64,000 bases of DNA from UBA1952 sp965246855 (GTDB lineage: Bacteria; Bacteroidota; Bacteroidia; Chitinophagales; Chitinophagaceae), in NCBI GenBank assembly GCA_965246855.1, contig CBDFFP010000009.1:62001-126000 (forward strand), in the 5' to 3' direction. The notes beneath the pieces were generated by a model that saw only the letters and a list, made by a program, of their open reading frames with translations, had not been told where the DNA came from and did no database searches. Each line of letters opens with the position of its first letter. The first letter of the stretch is position 1. Made by a program: the position numbers and the translations under genes. Positions 42,004 through 50,608 of the stretch are shown here, piece after piece.

Positions 42004-43089
42004 CTGAACCGCGCTTCTAAAAAAATTTTGCTTTCGCCGCTGGATTGGGGCCTCGGCCACACCACGCGCTGCATCCCATTGGCGCGGCATTTAGAGACGC
42101 TGGGCGCAACGCTTTTCTTTGCCGGCAATGAAGCGCAATGCTCCTTTTTCCAAAAAACTTTTCCCAAGATTTCTTATTTGCATCTGGAAGGTTACGGCGT
42201 ACAATATTCCCGCCGCCGGAAAGGTCTTATGCCCAAGCTGTTGAAGCAATTCCCGCGCATCTTCCGGACGATTCAACAAGAACACAAATGGCTGTTGCAG
42301 ACGGCAAAAACACACGGTTTTGACGGCGTCGTTTCCGACAATCGCTACGGACTTTGGCACCCTAAAACCCCCACCGTTTTCCTTACGCACCAGCCGGGAT
42401 TAAAAACAGGTTTAGGATATTTTACAGACCGGATTTTCGCCCGCCTTCATCAACGGATGATGCGCCGCTTCGAGGAAGTCTGGATTGTAGATAAGCCGGA
42501 AAGCCCCGGTCTTAGCGGCGCACTTGCACACCCGGATTTTCTGCCCAAAAACGCGCGCTACGTCGGCCTGCTTTCGCAGTTTGAAAAGGCACAAAAAGCA
42601 GTGGCGAAAAACACACTGCTCATTCTCCTTTCCGGCCCGGAACCGCAGCGCAGCATTCTTTCCGAAAAGCTGTGGCAACAGGTACAAAATTGCCCTTTGC
42701 CGGTGGTTTTTGTAGAAGGAAAAGCCGACGCGCCGAAGCGTCTTTCTACTCACAACATTCGTTGGGAAGCGCAATTGGATGCTTCCGCGCTTTTGCCCGT
42801 TTTACAGTCGGCACGCTATGTGGTTTGCCGCAGCGGATACAGTACTTTGATGGACGCAACTGTGTTGAATCTGGAACTCCTTTTGATTCCCACACCGGGA
42901 CAAACAGAGCAGGAATATCTTGGTGCTTTGCTTCACCAAAAACAACAGGCACTTTGTTACCGGCAGGAAGATTTTTCGTTAAAAACAGCTTTGACAGAAG
43001 CAGCCGGTTTTCCATTTTTGCCCTTGGGGAAAGCAGAGGACGCACACCTTTTCAGGCGAGCTTTGGAAGAATGGTACAAACAAATCTGA
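42004..43089 (+). CDS. Glycosyltransferase, MurG/family 28-like (start codon uncertain)
   Basis: A family 28/MurG-like glycosyltransferase of about 361 residues. The first conserved block KILLSPLDWGLGHTTRCIPL fits the N-terminal nucleotide-sugar transferase fold, and VVCRSGYSTLMDATVLN near 290 is the C-terminal donor-site segment of GT-B enzymes. No in-frame ATG or GTG exists between the promoter (41979) and the conserved start. CTG 42004 gives an acceptable length, while ATA, ATT and TTG 42028 are alternatives, so the start is tentative. It opens a plus-strand cluster with a polytopic membrane protein and a second glycosyltransferase. The product may be a surface glycan. Confidence 0.75.
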   Translation: MNRASKKILLSPLDWGLGHTTRCIPLARHLETLGATLFFAGNEAQCSFFQKTFPKISYLHLEGYGVQYSRRRKGLMPKLLKQFPRIFRTIQQEHKWLLQTAKTHGFDGVVSDNRYGLWHPKTPTVFLTHQPGLKTGLGYFTDRIFARLHQRMMRRFEEVWIVDKPESPGLSGALAHPDFLPKNARYVGLLSQFEKAQKAVAKNTLLILLSGPEPQRSILSEKLWQQVQNCPLPVVFVEGKADAPKRLSTHNIRWEAQLDASALLPVLQSARYVVCRSGYSTLMDATVLNLELLLIPTPGQTEQEYLGALLHQKQQALCYRQEDFSLKTALTEAAGFPFLPLGKAEDAHLFRRALEEWYKQI

Positions 43090-43208
43090 AGACCCCAAAA
43101 GCAAACCGGATTTTTGCCAAAATTCCCGAAAGCCCATCGGCGCAAATCCATACCAATTCGTTCCATTCTCCGCTTTGCTTCTAACGGATTTCCATAACCT
43201 CTTTCTCC

Positions 43209-44630
43209 ATGAACATTCCATCGTCTGCCCCTTCTGAAAGCGCAAGAGTTCCGGCGCTGCTGGCGCTGGTGGGCCTGTTTTTCTTCGCCATCGTCTTTTG
43301 GAAAGAACGCGTTTTCTTCGGCGATGCTTCGTGGATTTCTTTTCTCCTCATCAACTTTGGTAAGTTGCAGATTCAGGAACATCGCTATGGCTCCTTTATC
43401 ACACAAAGCGTTCCGCTACTGGCGTCCAAAATGGGCCTTTCGCTACGTACGGTATTGTTGCTTTACAGCGTTTCTTTTAATGCCTTTTATCTTCTTGCCG
43501 GGGGCCTGCTTTTCCGCTGGCGACAATACTCCTTTCTGCTGCTTCTGGCTCTGTATTTCACGGTCTCTTTCAGCGTTGGGTTTTACTGGACGAACAATGA
43601 AGTGCATCAAGGCATGGCCTGGCTGATGCTGTTTTTCGGCTGGGCTTCACGGGCGGAAAAATGGGATTGGGTTTTTTATACGGTTGCCTTCGCTCTGTGC
43701 TTTCTGGCGCTGTCTTCCCACATGCTTCTGCTGCTGGTTGCGGGTTGTTTATGGATACATCTTTTGCTGGCAAAAAGAGCGCCGTTTTACGGTACGCGAA
43801 AAGGTGTTTTTCTGGCACTTTTCGCCGTGGCGGCAGCGGTCTGGCGCTACTATATGAGCAAGGTAGAAGGCTGGTATGATGCCGACAAACTTTCCTTTAT
43901 CGACAACCTGACTTTCTCCAAAGTTGGAGAAGCATTTAAGGTAAAAAGCTCCCACGATTTCTTCAGCAGCTGGTTTACGCACTATCCTGCGCTGCCGGCT
44001 CTGGTGCTGTTGAGCTTCTTCGTTCTGCTGGTGCAAAAGCGCTGGCTGGCTGCTGGCTGGCACCTGATTTCCCTCGCTGCTTTCTGGTTTTTCATCAGCG
44101 CCGCTTTTGCCGATTTTACGGCTTGGTATTCCGAAAGCGATTGGGCTTCGTGGACGCTCGCGGCTATGATTCCACTGGCACTTTATGGCTTTCCTTTTCG
44201 CAGGAAAAGTATCGGCGCGGGCTTTCTGGTACTTGTTTTTGCCCTTAGCCTGTTACGCATTTATCAGTCGGCTGCGCCCTTTCAGAAGAGGCTGTTACGG
44301 GTAGAAAAACTGGTTGCTACCCTGCAAAACCGCGACCTTACTAAAGTCGCCATCCTGATACCGGACAACAAGCCGCTGGAAGAGAAAATAATTCTTTCCT
44401 GGCCGCTGCCTAGCGAGGTGTATAGCCTTTCGGCAATCTCGGGGCGGAAGCCTGTGATTTCCATCGGCCTTATCGGAGAGCAGAAAAAGCTACCGCCCAC
44501 GCCTAACCTGATGCTCATTCCTTTTGACAACTTGTCGGCATCGTACTTCAAGCCTTCTTACTTTCCGGTGGATAGTACTACGCCCTACACTGTTTTTCCG
44601 ACAGATAGCCTGATGCATTGGCTGGAATAG
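43209..44630 (+). CDS. Polytopic membrane protein of unknown function
   Basis: A 473-residue integral membrane protein with about ten hydrophobic segments between residues 15 and 350, for example PALLALVGLFFFAIVFW and FLLLLALYFTVSFSVGFYW, and a soluble C-terminal 120 residues. No glycosyltransferase signature is obvious, although the shape resembles multi-pass glycosyltransferases or O-antigen-type polymerases. Its place between two glycosyltransferase genes supports a role in making or exporting a surface polysaccharide. Confidence 0.7.
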   Translation: MNIPSSAPSESARVPALLALVGLFFFAIVFWKERVFFGDASWISFLLINFGKLQIQEHRYGSFITQSVPLLASKMGLSLRTVLLLYSVSFNAFYLLAGGLLFRWRQYSFLLLLALYFTVSFSVGFYWTNNEVHQGMAWLMLFFGWASRAEKWDWVFYTVAFALCFLALSSHMLLLLVAGCLWIHLLLAKRAPFYGTRKGVFLALFAVAAAVWRYYMSKVEGWYDADKLSFIDNLTFSKVGEAFKVKSSHDFFSSWFTHYPALPALVLLSFFVLLVQKRWLAAGWHLISLAAFWFFISAAFADFTAWYSESDWASWTLAAMIPLALYGFPFRRKSIGAGFLVLVFALSLLRIYQSAAPFQKRLLRVEKLVATLQNRDLTKVAILIPDNKPLEEKIILSWPLPSEVYSLSAISGRKPVISIGLIGEQKKLPPTPNLMLIPFDNLSASYFKPSYFPVDSTTPYTVFPTDSLMHWLE

Positions 44631-44707
44631 AAACCGTTTTGCGCAATCGTTTCTTTTTACAAGACGCTGCATCCCTGCACCCCTGCGAACGCCGAAAACG
44701 CTACTTC

Positions 44708-44715
44708 TATCTTTA
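44708..44715 (+). promoter_or_regulatory. Possible -7 element of the second glycosyltransferase gene
   Basis: TATCTTTA is one base from TAnnTTTG and 12 bases before GTG 44728. Confidence 0.35.
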
Positions 44716-44727
44716 CGTGCTTTTCCT

Positions 44728-45939
44728 GTGTCCGCTCCTACCCGCGTCCTTCTGCTGTGCAACAGCTATTCGCCCGAAATCGGCGCGGCTCCGTTGCGGA
44801 TGCAGGGCATGGCGCACTTGCTGCGCGACACGGGTTTTGAAGTGGCCGTAATAGCCGGGATGCCCAATTATCCCACCGGCGCACTTTTTCCGCAGTATGC
44901 GCAAAATAAGCCGGTAACCGAAACGGTAAACGGAATCCTCGTGCATCGCATTCCCTTCATGCCCTCACACTCCGGCAACCGCTGGACACGCACGGGTTCG
45001 CTGCTTTCGCTTTCGGCTTCCGTATTGCGCCACGGCAGTGCTTTTCTGCGGGATTTTCAGCCGCAGAAGCTACTTATTTCCTCACCGCCCTTGCCGCTCG
45101 CGCTGTGCGGTGCATGGCTGGCGCGGAAACACAAGATTCCTTTCCTGCTCAATATCTCCGACCTTTGGCCACTTACGGCGAAAGAGTTGGGTGCGCTGCG
45201 CGACGGGCCACTGTACCATACTTTGGAAAAAGCAGAGTGCTGGCTTTTCCGGCAGGCGCAGGGTTGGATAGGACAATCGGAACAAATTCTGCACTACCTG
45301 CAAACGCACAGTGCGGCGCAAAAACCACATTTTCTCTACCGCAATCTGCCGCCGCAAAACGCTGTTCCAGACACGCCGCTTTCTTTTTCCAAAAACACGC
45401 CGCGCCGCATCGTCTATGCCGGATTAATCGGGCCGGTGCAAGGCATTTTAGAAATTGTGCGGAACGTCTCTTTCGCGAAATTCGGGCTTGAATTGCACCT
45501 CTACGGCGACGGTGCTGACCGGAAAGATCTGGAAGCTTTTCTTCAAAAAAATCCCGGATGCGGCGTGGTATATAAAGGTCTTCTGCCGCCGGAAGAAATG
45601 TTCCGGATTTTGCCTCAATACGACGGCGCGCTGGCTTCGCTGAAAACAGGTATCTACGGTGCGGTTCCGAGCAAGATTTACACGGCAATGGCGGCGCGGC
45701 TGCCCCTGTTTTTCTTGGGCGAAGGCGAAGGGGGAAAAATCATCCAGACCCATGGAACGGGCTGGACTATTGCACCGGGCGATTTTGCCGAACTGGAAAA
45801 ACATTTATCGGCGTTTGCAGAAATGCCGGAAGACAACCTTCAGGCTTTGCGCAGCCACATTTCAGGCGTGATGGAAGCGCATTTCAACGTGGAGAAACAA
45901 GGAGTAGATTTCGTGCGGTTTTTCGGGGAAATGTTTTAA
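44728..45939 (+). CDS. Glycosyltransferase family 4 (WbuB-like)
   Basis: A 403-residue GT-B fold glycosyltransferase of the family 4 type. The start is GTG 44728. The N-terminal domain begins RVLLLCNSYSPEIGAAPLRM with IAGMPNYPTG nearby, the usual acceptor-side pattern of WbuB-type enzymes. The C-terminal domain has RIVYAGLIGPVQGI and LHLYGDGADRKDL, then VPSKIYTAMAARLPLFFLG, the donor-sugar site region. It likely adds a sugar during assembly of a surface polysaccharide or lipopolysaccharide side chain at the inner membrane. Its donor is unknown. Confidence 0.85.
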   Translation: MSAPTRVLLLCNSYSPEIGAAPLRMQGMAHLLRDTGFEVAVIAGMPNYPTGALFPQYAQNKPVTETVNGILVHRIPFMPSHSGNRWTRTGSLLSLSASVLRHGSAFLRDFQPQKLLISSPPLPLALCGAWLARKHKIPFLLNISDLWPLTAKELGALRDGPLYHTLEKAECWLFRQAQGWIGQSEQILHYLQTHSAAQKPHFLYRNLPPQNAVPDTPLSFSKNTPRRIVYAGLIGPVQGILEIVRNVSFAKFGLELHLYGDGADRKDLEAFLQKNPGCGVVYKGLLPPEEMFRILPQYDGALASLKTGIYGAVPSKIYTAMAARLPLFFLGEGEGGKIIQTHGTGWTIAPGDFAELEKHLSAFAEMPEDNLQALRSHISGVMEAHFNVEKQGVDFVRFFGEMF

Positions 45940-45944
45940 AACAT

Positions 45945-46250
45945 ACGCCCGGCGCTACCGCACCAAGTACCGGACACGCGTGTTGCCGCTGTAAAGATTG
46001 GGCCGTGTGGAGAGATTGGTTTTAAGCCCTGTAAGGGCGTCAGTTTGGTAGCTTTTGGGTTCTAAATAAGGAATTAAAGCCCCGTAAGGACGCAGGTTTA
46101 ATCCTGTCTAAAACCAAACCTGCGTCCCTACGGGACTTCTTCTCCATAAAACAGCGTTTTTCTACCAAACCTGCGCTCCTACAGGGCTACAAAATGTCTT
46201 TTGCCAAAACTGTCAACACGACCTAGAAATGGTGCGGTGGCGCCAGGCGT
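45945..46250. repeat. Triple nested palindrome, copy 2 of the 8.2-kb element
   Basis: Three concentric inverted repeats fill this gap. The outer arms ACGCCCGGCGCTACCGCACC (45945-45964) and 46231-46250 carry the same sequence as the palindrome after carB. The middle arms are 46025-46051 and 46162-46188, and the inner arms 46078-46101 and 46111-46138; these two match the pairs at 8192-8350. All share the core GTAGGGACGCAGGTTTGG in one orientation or the other. The rest of 45940-46473 shows no gene. Confidence 0.75.
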
Positions 46251-46455
46251 GTTTTTGCCCAAAATTCACATCTTCATCTCTTCTCTCTTCACCTAATAAA
46301 AAAATTTTTGGGCCACAAAAGCATTGATTATCAGTGCTTTTATGGCACGTTGCGGAAAATTCTTTTTGCCGGATGCTGTTTTCTGATAGAGATGGATTTA
46401 CCTTCGCGTCCCCGTAAAGCAGCCTTCCGGCTTTTTTGCGCGGAAAAACTGCTTT

Positions 46456-46463
46456 TACTTTTT
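46456..46463 (+). promoter_or_regulatory. Possible -7 element of the rplM operon
   Basis: TACTTTTT fits TAnnTTT with the last base changed, 10 bases before ATG 46474. Confidence 0.35.
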
Positions 46464-46473
46464 TCTAAAGACA

Positions 46474-46944
46474 ATGAGACATCTCAGCTTCAAAACCCAA
46501 AGCGCCAACGAAAAAATCGTGGAGCGCCGCTGGCATGTGGTGGACGCCACCAACCAGACGATGGGACGCATGGCTTCTAAAATTGCTCACGTGCTGCGTG
46601 GCAAAAACAAAGCGTACTACACGCCCCACTTTGATTGCGGCGACTACGTCATCGTTATCAACTCCGGCAAAGTCACCTTCACGGGCGACAAGATGGAAGA
46701 CAAGGAATACCTCACGTATTCCGGCTATCCCGGTGGCCAGAAAGCCGAAACGGCGAAAGAACTGATTGCCCGTCGTCCCAATGTAGCGATTGAGCGCGCT
46801 GTGAAAGGTATGTTGCCCAAAAACCGCCTGGGCCGCGCAATGTACAAAAAGCTGTTTGTGTACGAAGAGGCGGAACACCCGCACACCGCGCAGCAGCCGC
46901 AGCCAATGACTATTGAGGGAATCAAATCCAAGCAATCGGCTTAA
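46474..46944 (+). CDS. rplM: 50S ribosomal protein L13
   Basis: Ribosomal protein L13, 156 residues, an early-assembling protein of the large subunit. The blocks WHVVDATNQTMGRMASKIA (about 17-35) and RAVKGMLPKNRLGRAMYKKL (109-128) are diagnostic. It opens the conserved rplM-rpsI-rpsB order; rpsI follows after 41 bases. The length is normal. Confidence 0.98.
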   Translation: MRHLSFKTQSANEKIVERRWHVVDATNQTMGRMASKIAHVLRGKNKAYYTPHFDCGDYVIVINSGKVTFTGDKMEDKEYLTYSGYPGGQKAETAKELIARRPNVAIERAVKGMLPKNRLGRAMYKKLFVYEEAEHPHTAQQPQPMTIEGIKSKQSA

Positions 46945-46985
46945 TTCCTTCTTTCTCAATTCCCACAAGAATTTTCAACTCCTGA

Positions 46986-47378
46986 ATGGAAAAGCAAAAA
47001 AACGCCGTTGGTCGCCGCAAGAACGCGGTGGCGCGGGTGTATCTTTCTAAAGGCACCGGCAACGTAACCGTAAACGGCAAAGAATACAAAGCGTACTTCC
47101 CGGTGATGTACCTGCAAAATCAGGTAGAGCTGCCCCTAAAAACGATTGAAGGCGCACTCACGGCTTTCGACATCGTGGCAACCGTGAACGGCGGTGGCCA
47201 GAAGGGACAAGCCGAAGCAATTAAACTTGGCATAGCCCGCGTTCTTACACAAGTGGACGAGACTTACCGCCCGCTTCTGAAAAAAGAAGGTCTTATGCGC
47301 CGCGACCCCCGCATGGTGGAGCGCAAGAAATTCGGCAAACGCAAAGCCCGTCGCTCGTTCCAGTTCTCTAAACGCTAA
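46986..47378 (+). CDS. rpsI: 30S ribosomal protein S9
   Basis: Ribosomal protein S9, 130 residues. GRRKNAVARVYLSKGTGNVT (9-28) is the family start, and the C-terminus ends KKFGKRKARRSFQFSKR, the basic tail whose last residues reach the P-site tRNA. Length is normal, and it lies in the L13-S9-S2 order. The 120 bases to rpsB contain a strong inverted repeat (47395-47457), so rpsB may be partly uncoupled. Confidence 0.98.
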   Translation: MEKQKNAVGRRKNAVARVYLSKGTGNVTVNGKEYKAYFPVMYLQNQVELPLKTIEGALTAFDIVATVNGGGQKGQAEAIKLGIARVLTQVDETYRPLLKKEGLMRRDPRMVERKKFGKRKARRSFQFSKR

Positions 47379-47394
47379 TTGTAGAAAGCTGTTC

Positions 47395-47475
<81 letters not shown>

Positions 47476-47498
47476 AAAGAATTTCCACTCCGATTATC

Positions 47499-48449
47499 AT
47501 GGAAGAAAATAAAAGCCTTCACCAGCAGCTGCTGGAAGCCGGTGTTCACTTTGGCCACCTGAAGAAAAAATGGAACCCGAAGATGCTTCCTTACATCTTC
47601 GCCGAGAAAAACGGCATCCACATCATCGACCTCAACAAAACGATTGAAGGCCTTGAAGAGTGCGCCGCTGCCCTGAAGCACATTGCGAAGCAAGGCAAGA
47701 AAATCATGTTCGTCGCCACCAAAAAGCAGGCGAAAGAAATCGTGGCGGAAGCGGCTCAGAAGGTGGGCATGCCCTACGTAACGGACCGTTGGTTGGGTGG
47801 AATGCTCACCAACTTCAACACCATCCGCCGCTCGGTGAAGAAGATGCAGACCATTGACAAGATGCTGGCCGACGGCACGATGGACTCTGTAACTAAAAAG
47901 GAGCGCCTGACGCTGACGCGCAGCCGTGACAAGATGGACAAAGTGCTGGGTGGTATCTCCCAAATGGGACGCACGCCTTCCGCTATCTTTATGGTGGACA
48001 TCACGCACGAGCACATTGCGCTGGCAGAAGCGAAACGCCTTGGCATTACCACGTTTGCGATGGTGGATACCAACTCCGATCCATCAAAAGTGGACTTTGC
48101 GGTTCCGGCAAATGATGACGCAACAAAGTCTATCGCGATTGTAACGAATTACCTCGTAGCCGCTATTCTGGAAGGATTGGAAGAGCGCGCACAGGCCAAA
48201 GAAGCCGGTGAAGAAGACGCCAATGAAGAAGGCAGCGACGAGCGCCGGGCAAACGCCGACGAAGACGGCAACGAAGGCGGCGGCAGCAGTGAAGGTGGTC
48301 GTGGCGAAGGTGGCCGTGGTGGTCGCGGTGGCGGCGGCGGTCGTGGCCCCGGCGGACAAGGCGGTGGCGGCAACAATGGCCGTCCGAAGCAGGGCGCAGG
48401 CCGTCCGGCACGCGGCGTAGGTGGCCCGAATGCAGGTCGCCGGGTTTAA
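47499..48449 (+). CDS. rpsB: 30S ribosomal protein S2 with acidic/RGG-type C-terminal extension
   Basis: Ribosomal protein S2, 316 residues, against the usual 230-260. The core (1-230) has LLEAGVHFGHLKKKWNPKM, VTDRWLGGMLTNFNTI and FAMVDTNSDPS, all diagnostic. The extra 86 residues are an acidic block (KEAGEEDANEEGSDE, about 233-257) followed by a glycine- and arginine-rich part (GGRGEGGRGGRGGGGGRG). Such tails are disordered and bind RNA in other proteins. A terminator follows directly (48472-48504), and tsf, the usual next gene, is absent here. Confidence 0.97.
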   Translation: MEENKSLHQQLLEAGVHFGHLKKKWNPKMLPYIFAEKNGIHIIDLNKTIEGLEECAAALKHIAKQGKKIMFVATKKQAKEIVAEAAQKVGMPYVTDRWLGGMLTNFNTIRRSVKKMQTIDKMLADGTMDSVTKKERLTLTRSRDKMDKVLGGISQMGRTPSAIFMVDITHEHIALAEAKRLGITTFAMVDTNSDPSKVDFAVPANDDATKSIAIVTNYLVAAILEGLEERAQAKEAGEEDANEEGSDERRANADEDGNEGGGSSEGGRGEGGRGGRGGGGGRGPGGQGGGGNNGRPKQGAGRPARGVGGPNAGRRV

Positions 48450-48471
48450 GGATTTTAAATAGGTTTTTTAG

Positions 48472-48504
48472 AAGCGCCGCTTTTCCGATTGGAAAGCGGC
48501 GCTT
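48472..48504 (+). terminator. Terminator of rpsB
   Basis: AAGCGCCGCTTT and AAAGCGGCGCTT pair perfectly around TCCGATTGG, followed by TT-rich sequence, 22 bases after the stop. Confidence 0.92.
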
Positions 48505-48515
48505 TTGTTTATTTT

Positions 48516-48546
48516 CTCGCAGAGGCGCGGAGACGCAGAGATTTTT
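48516..48546. repeat. Dispersed CTCGCAGAGGCG-GGAGACGCAGAG repeat
   Basis: Matches 18091-18117 almost base for base; the inverse occurs at 5210-5230. Always intergenic, close to gene ends. Confidence 0.6.
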
Positions 48547-48592
48547 CCCACTGATTTTCGCTGAATCCGTCGCAGAAATATGCAGAAACCTG

Positions 48593-49273
48593 TCAGGTTG
48601 CTCCGTGCTTCACCCGCACTTCGTTCACCCATTCATGCGCACGGCGCGTTGGCTCCGGGATGCGGTATTTTCCCCCGCAGCGGCGCACAATCGCTACCGC
48701 GTTGCGCAGCGTCAGTAAGTGCCCGGCGGAGACGTAAACCGGAGCCACTTTTGCTTTTGTGCGCAAGACCGCGCCTACCGTTTCGTCTTTATGAATTAAG
48801 GGAACGGCATCGCCTACGGTTTCGGGCACTTCATCGTGTTTACCCACTAAAATTGTTTTGCCGCAGCCGAGCGTCGGGATGCCTGCTACTACGCCGAAAT
48901 GCGAAGCAATGCCGAGACGGCGCGGATGGGCCTGGCCGTGACCGTCGAGCATCAATACGTTGGGTTTGATTTTCAATTTCTCCCACACCTGCAACAGCGT
49001 TGGCACTTCGCGAAAGGAAAGCAGGCCGGGAACGTAGGGGAATCTCGCCGTTCCGATCACATACTCCCGGTGCAAAACCTGCATCTGCGGGAAGGAAAGC
49101 ACGACGATGCCAGCGTAAACCGTTTCGGAAAATTTGTTGAAGGAAATGTCCGCGCCGCCAATGGTTTGGATAGGCTTTTCCAATGGCGAGAGTTGCACGG
49201 CGTGGCGCAATTCCTGTTGCAAAGCAATGGCTTCCGTGGGCGAGAGCGCGTCGTAGTTTTCCGGGGAAATCAT
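48593..49273 (-). CDS. nfi: Endonuclease V
   Basis: A 226-residue endonuclease V, which cuts DNA one base beyond a deaminated inosine and starts repair. The start is ATG 49273 (MISPENYDALSP); the open frame upstream has no family match. All key residues are present at almost the Thermotoga enzyme positions: Asp42 in GGADISFNK, Tyr80 in FPYVPGLL, Glu89 in SFREVP, Asp110 in MLDGHG and His116 in AHPRRLGIASH. The length is normal. It lies convergent to rpsB and divergent to a small gene of unknown function. Confidence 0.93.
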   Translation of the reverse strand: MISPENYDALSPTEAIALQQELRHAVQLSPLEKPIQTIGGADISFNKFSETVYAGIVVLSFPQMQVLHREYVIGTARFPYVPGLLSFREVPTLLQVWEKLKIKPNVLMLDGHGQAHPRRLGIASHFGVVAGIPTLGCGKTILVGKHDEVPETVGDAVPLIHKDETVGAVLRTKAKVAPVYVSAGHLLTLRNAVAIVRRCGGKYRIPEPTRRAHEWVNEVRVKHGAT

Positions 49274-49341
49274 AAGAGGAATTTTCTCTGAAAATTGGGC
49301 CAGAAGAATCAGTTTGCTATAAAGTACTTCCCAATTCGCTC

Positions 49342-49349
49342 TAAATTTG
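49342..49349 (+). promoter_or_regulatory. -7 promoter of the 113-residue gene
   Basis: TAAATTTG matches TAnnTTTG, 22 bases before ATG 49372. Confidence 0.55.
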
Positions 49350-49371
49350 GACATCCAAATAAAACCCGCTG

Positions 49372-49713
49372 ATGCATTACAACCCCAATAAAGGCCACGA
49401 AATTGAAGGGCATTTAGACATTTTTGTTGCGGAGAACAAAGGGGAATTTGAAGGGCAGATAAATAGGTGGCAAGAAGTATTGATTCACGGAACACCGGAA
49501 GGGCTACGGTCTTTTGCCAAGCTTTTGCTCCGTATGTCTTATCTGAATCAAGAAGAAGTGCCCAATAAATACTTACCCATTGGCGCGCGGGAGCATTACG
49601 ACCTGAGACCCGGAATAAAGCTATCGGATAGTTTTGTAAGGGTGATCGTCGGACGGCTGGACGCGAAAGGAACACGTGAATTCTACAAACGATTTGCTCC
49701 TAAGAAAAACTAA
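49372..49713 (+). CDS. Small protein of unknown function, possibly Imm32-like
   Basis: A 113-residue cytoplasmic protein. The middle segment HGTPEGLRSFAKLLLRM (39-55) resembles the start of the Imm32 immunity family (G-EGL-L--LL), and the end SFVRVIVGRLDAKGTREF could be the second strand block. The likeness is weak and from memory; no toxin gene lies beside it. It has its own promoter and ends eight bases before a perfect palindromic terminator. Confidence 0.55.
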   Translation: MHYNPNKGHEIEGHLDIFVAENKGEFEGQINRWQEVLIHGTPEGLRSFAKLLLRMSYLNQEEVPNKYLPIGAREHYDLRPGIKLSDSFVRVIVGRLDAKGTREFYKRFAPKKN

Positions 49714-49720
49714 TTTTACC

Positions 49721-49760
49721 AATAGAAAAAGCCGCGAAATATTTCGCGGCTTTTTCTATT
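49721..49760. terminator. Perfect 40-bp palindrome, bidirectional terminator
   Basis: AATAGAAAAAGCCGCGAAAT at 49721-49740 is followed directly by its exact reverse complement to 49760, with no loop bases. It ends two converging genes; the first two bases of the minus-strand stop codon (in the 49759-50415 gene) are part of it. Confidence 0.93.
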
Positions 49761-50415
49761 ATTCCTTTTCCTCTCCATTCGCCTGCTTAATAAAATACGC
49801 ATTCGTCACTGCCCCCCAAAACGGTTTTTCCGGGTCGGTTTTGCCTTCTTTGGCGAAGAGGGGCGTGGCTTTATCAAAATACGGCATGGCCGCTTTCTTG
49901 CCGCCGCCAAACATCTTCGGCGTATAAAACTTGGAAATACCTTTCAGCAAATAGTAGCGCGGATTCTCTCCATTTAAGACTTTTGCCTTGTCCAGGTTTT
50001 GGTCGAATACCTTACCGTATTTCTGCCAGCGGTTCTGCGGATCTACGCCCATTCGCGCATTCGCAATCTGCGCCTGTAACACGTAAATTTCATCCCATTC
50101 TTTACCTACGCCTTTGGCAGCAGCGTCCATATAAACATCTGCCTCGTCGAGTAGCGCATCCGCTTTTTTGCCGTCGCCTTCGGTCATGTAAGAAAGCTGC
50201 ACCTTGCCGTAAGCAGCGTAGTAATTCGCTACCCAACTATCGGGCCATTTTTTGGCAATAAGGTCAAACTTATTGGCCAGATCGGTCTTGGCCTGCGGGT
50301 TGTTCCACGTTGTATCGAAAGCAGGCAGGTATTTCATCACCGCTTCCGAAGCGGATTTTTGCGCGAAAACCGTTGTGCCGGTTGCCAGCAACAGGGCGAG
50401 AAGAATTTTTTTCAT
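49759..50415 (-). CDS. Secreted protein of unknown function
   Basis: A 218-residue exported protein with signal peptide MKKILLALLLATGTTVFAQK (1-20). The mature part has helix pairs with TPR-like spacing (SWVANYYAAYGKVQLSYM and RYYLLKGISKFY), so a helical repeat scaffold in the periplasm is possible. The stop overlaps the terminator palindrome. It is a single gene on its strand. Confidence 0.7.
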   Translation of the reverse strand: MKKILLALLLATGTTVFAQKSASEAVMKYLPAFDTTWNNPQAKTDLANKFDLIAKKWPDSWVANYYAAYGKVQLSYMTEGDGKKADALLDEADVYMDAAAKGVGKEWDEIYVLQAQIANARMGVDPQNRWQKYGKVFDQNLDKAKVLNGENPRYYLLKGISKFYTPKMFGGGKKAAMPYFDKATPLFAKEGKTDPEKPFWGAVTNAYFIKQANGEEKE

Positions 50416-50608
50416 GGTCGTTTTTAGGTGAAGGAAGCGGGTGTAAAAGTAATAGGATTTAGAGGAGCAGCAATAAGGAGAAATTCAGGGAGTTGCTGCT
50501 TAGATAGCCGACATTCTTCCGTTTCATCGGGCTCCCGTCGTGGCGGGACGACCAGCAACCGGGCACCTTTTTTCCGTGAAAAAGGTAGAAAGAAGAAGAG
50601 AACAGAAA

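Noticed and set aside
44490..44762. Minus-strand frame of 90 codons between the membrane protein and the glycosyltransferase
   Set aside because: Overlaps the 3' end of a clear membrane-protein gene and the next gene's promoter; Arg-rich, no start context.
46341..46353. Sigma-54 promoter-like TGGCACGTTGC
   Set aside because: The spacing between the GG and GC elements is far too short for a -24/-12 promoter.
48084..48411. Ala/Thr- or Pro-rich open frames opposite the rpsB tail
   Set aside because: They mirror the Gly/Arg-rich repeats of S2, and such low-complexity antisense frames are expected.
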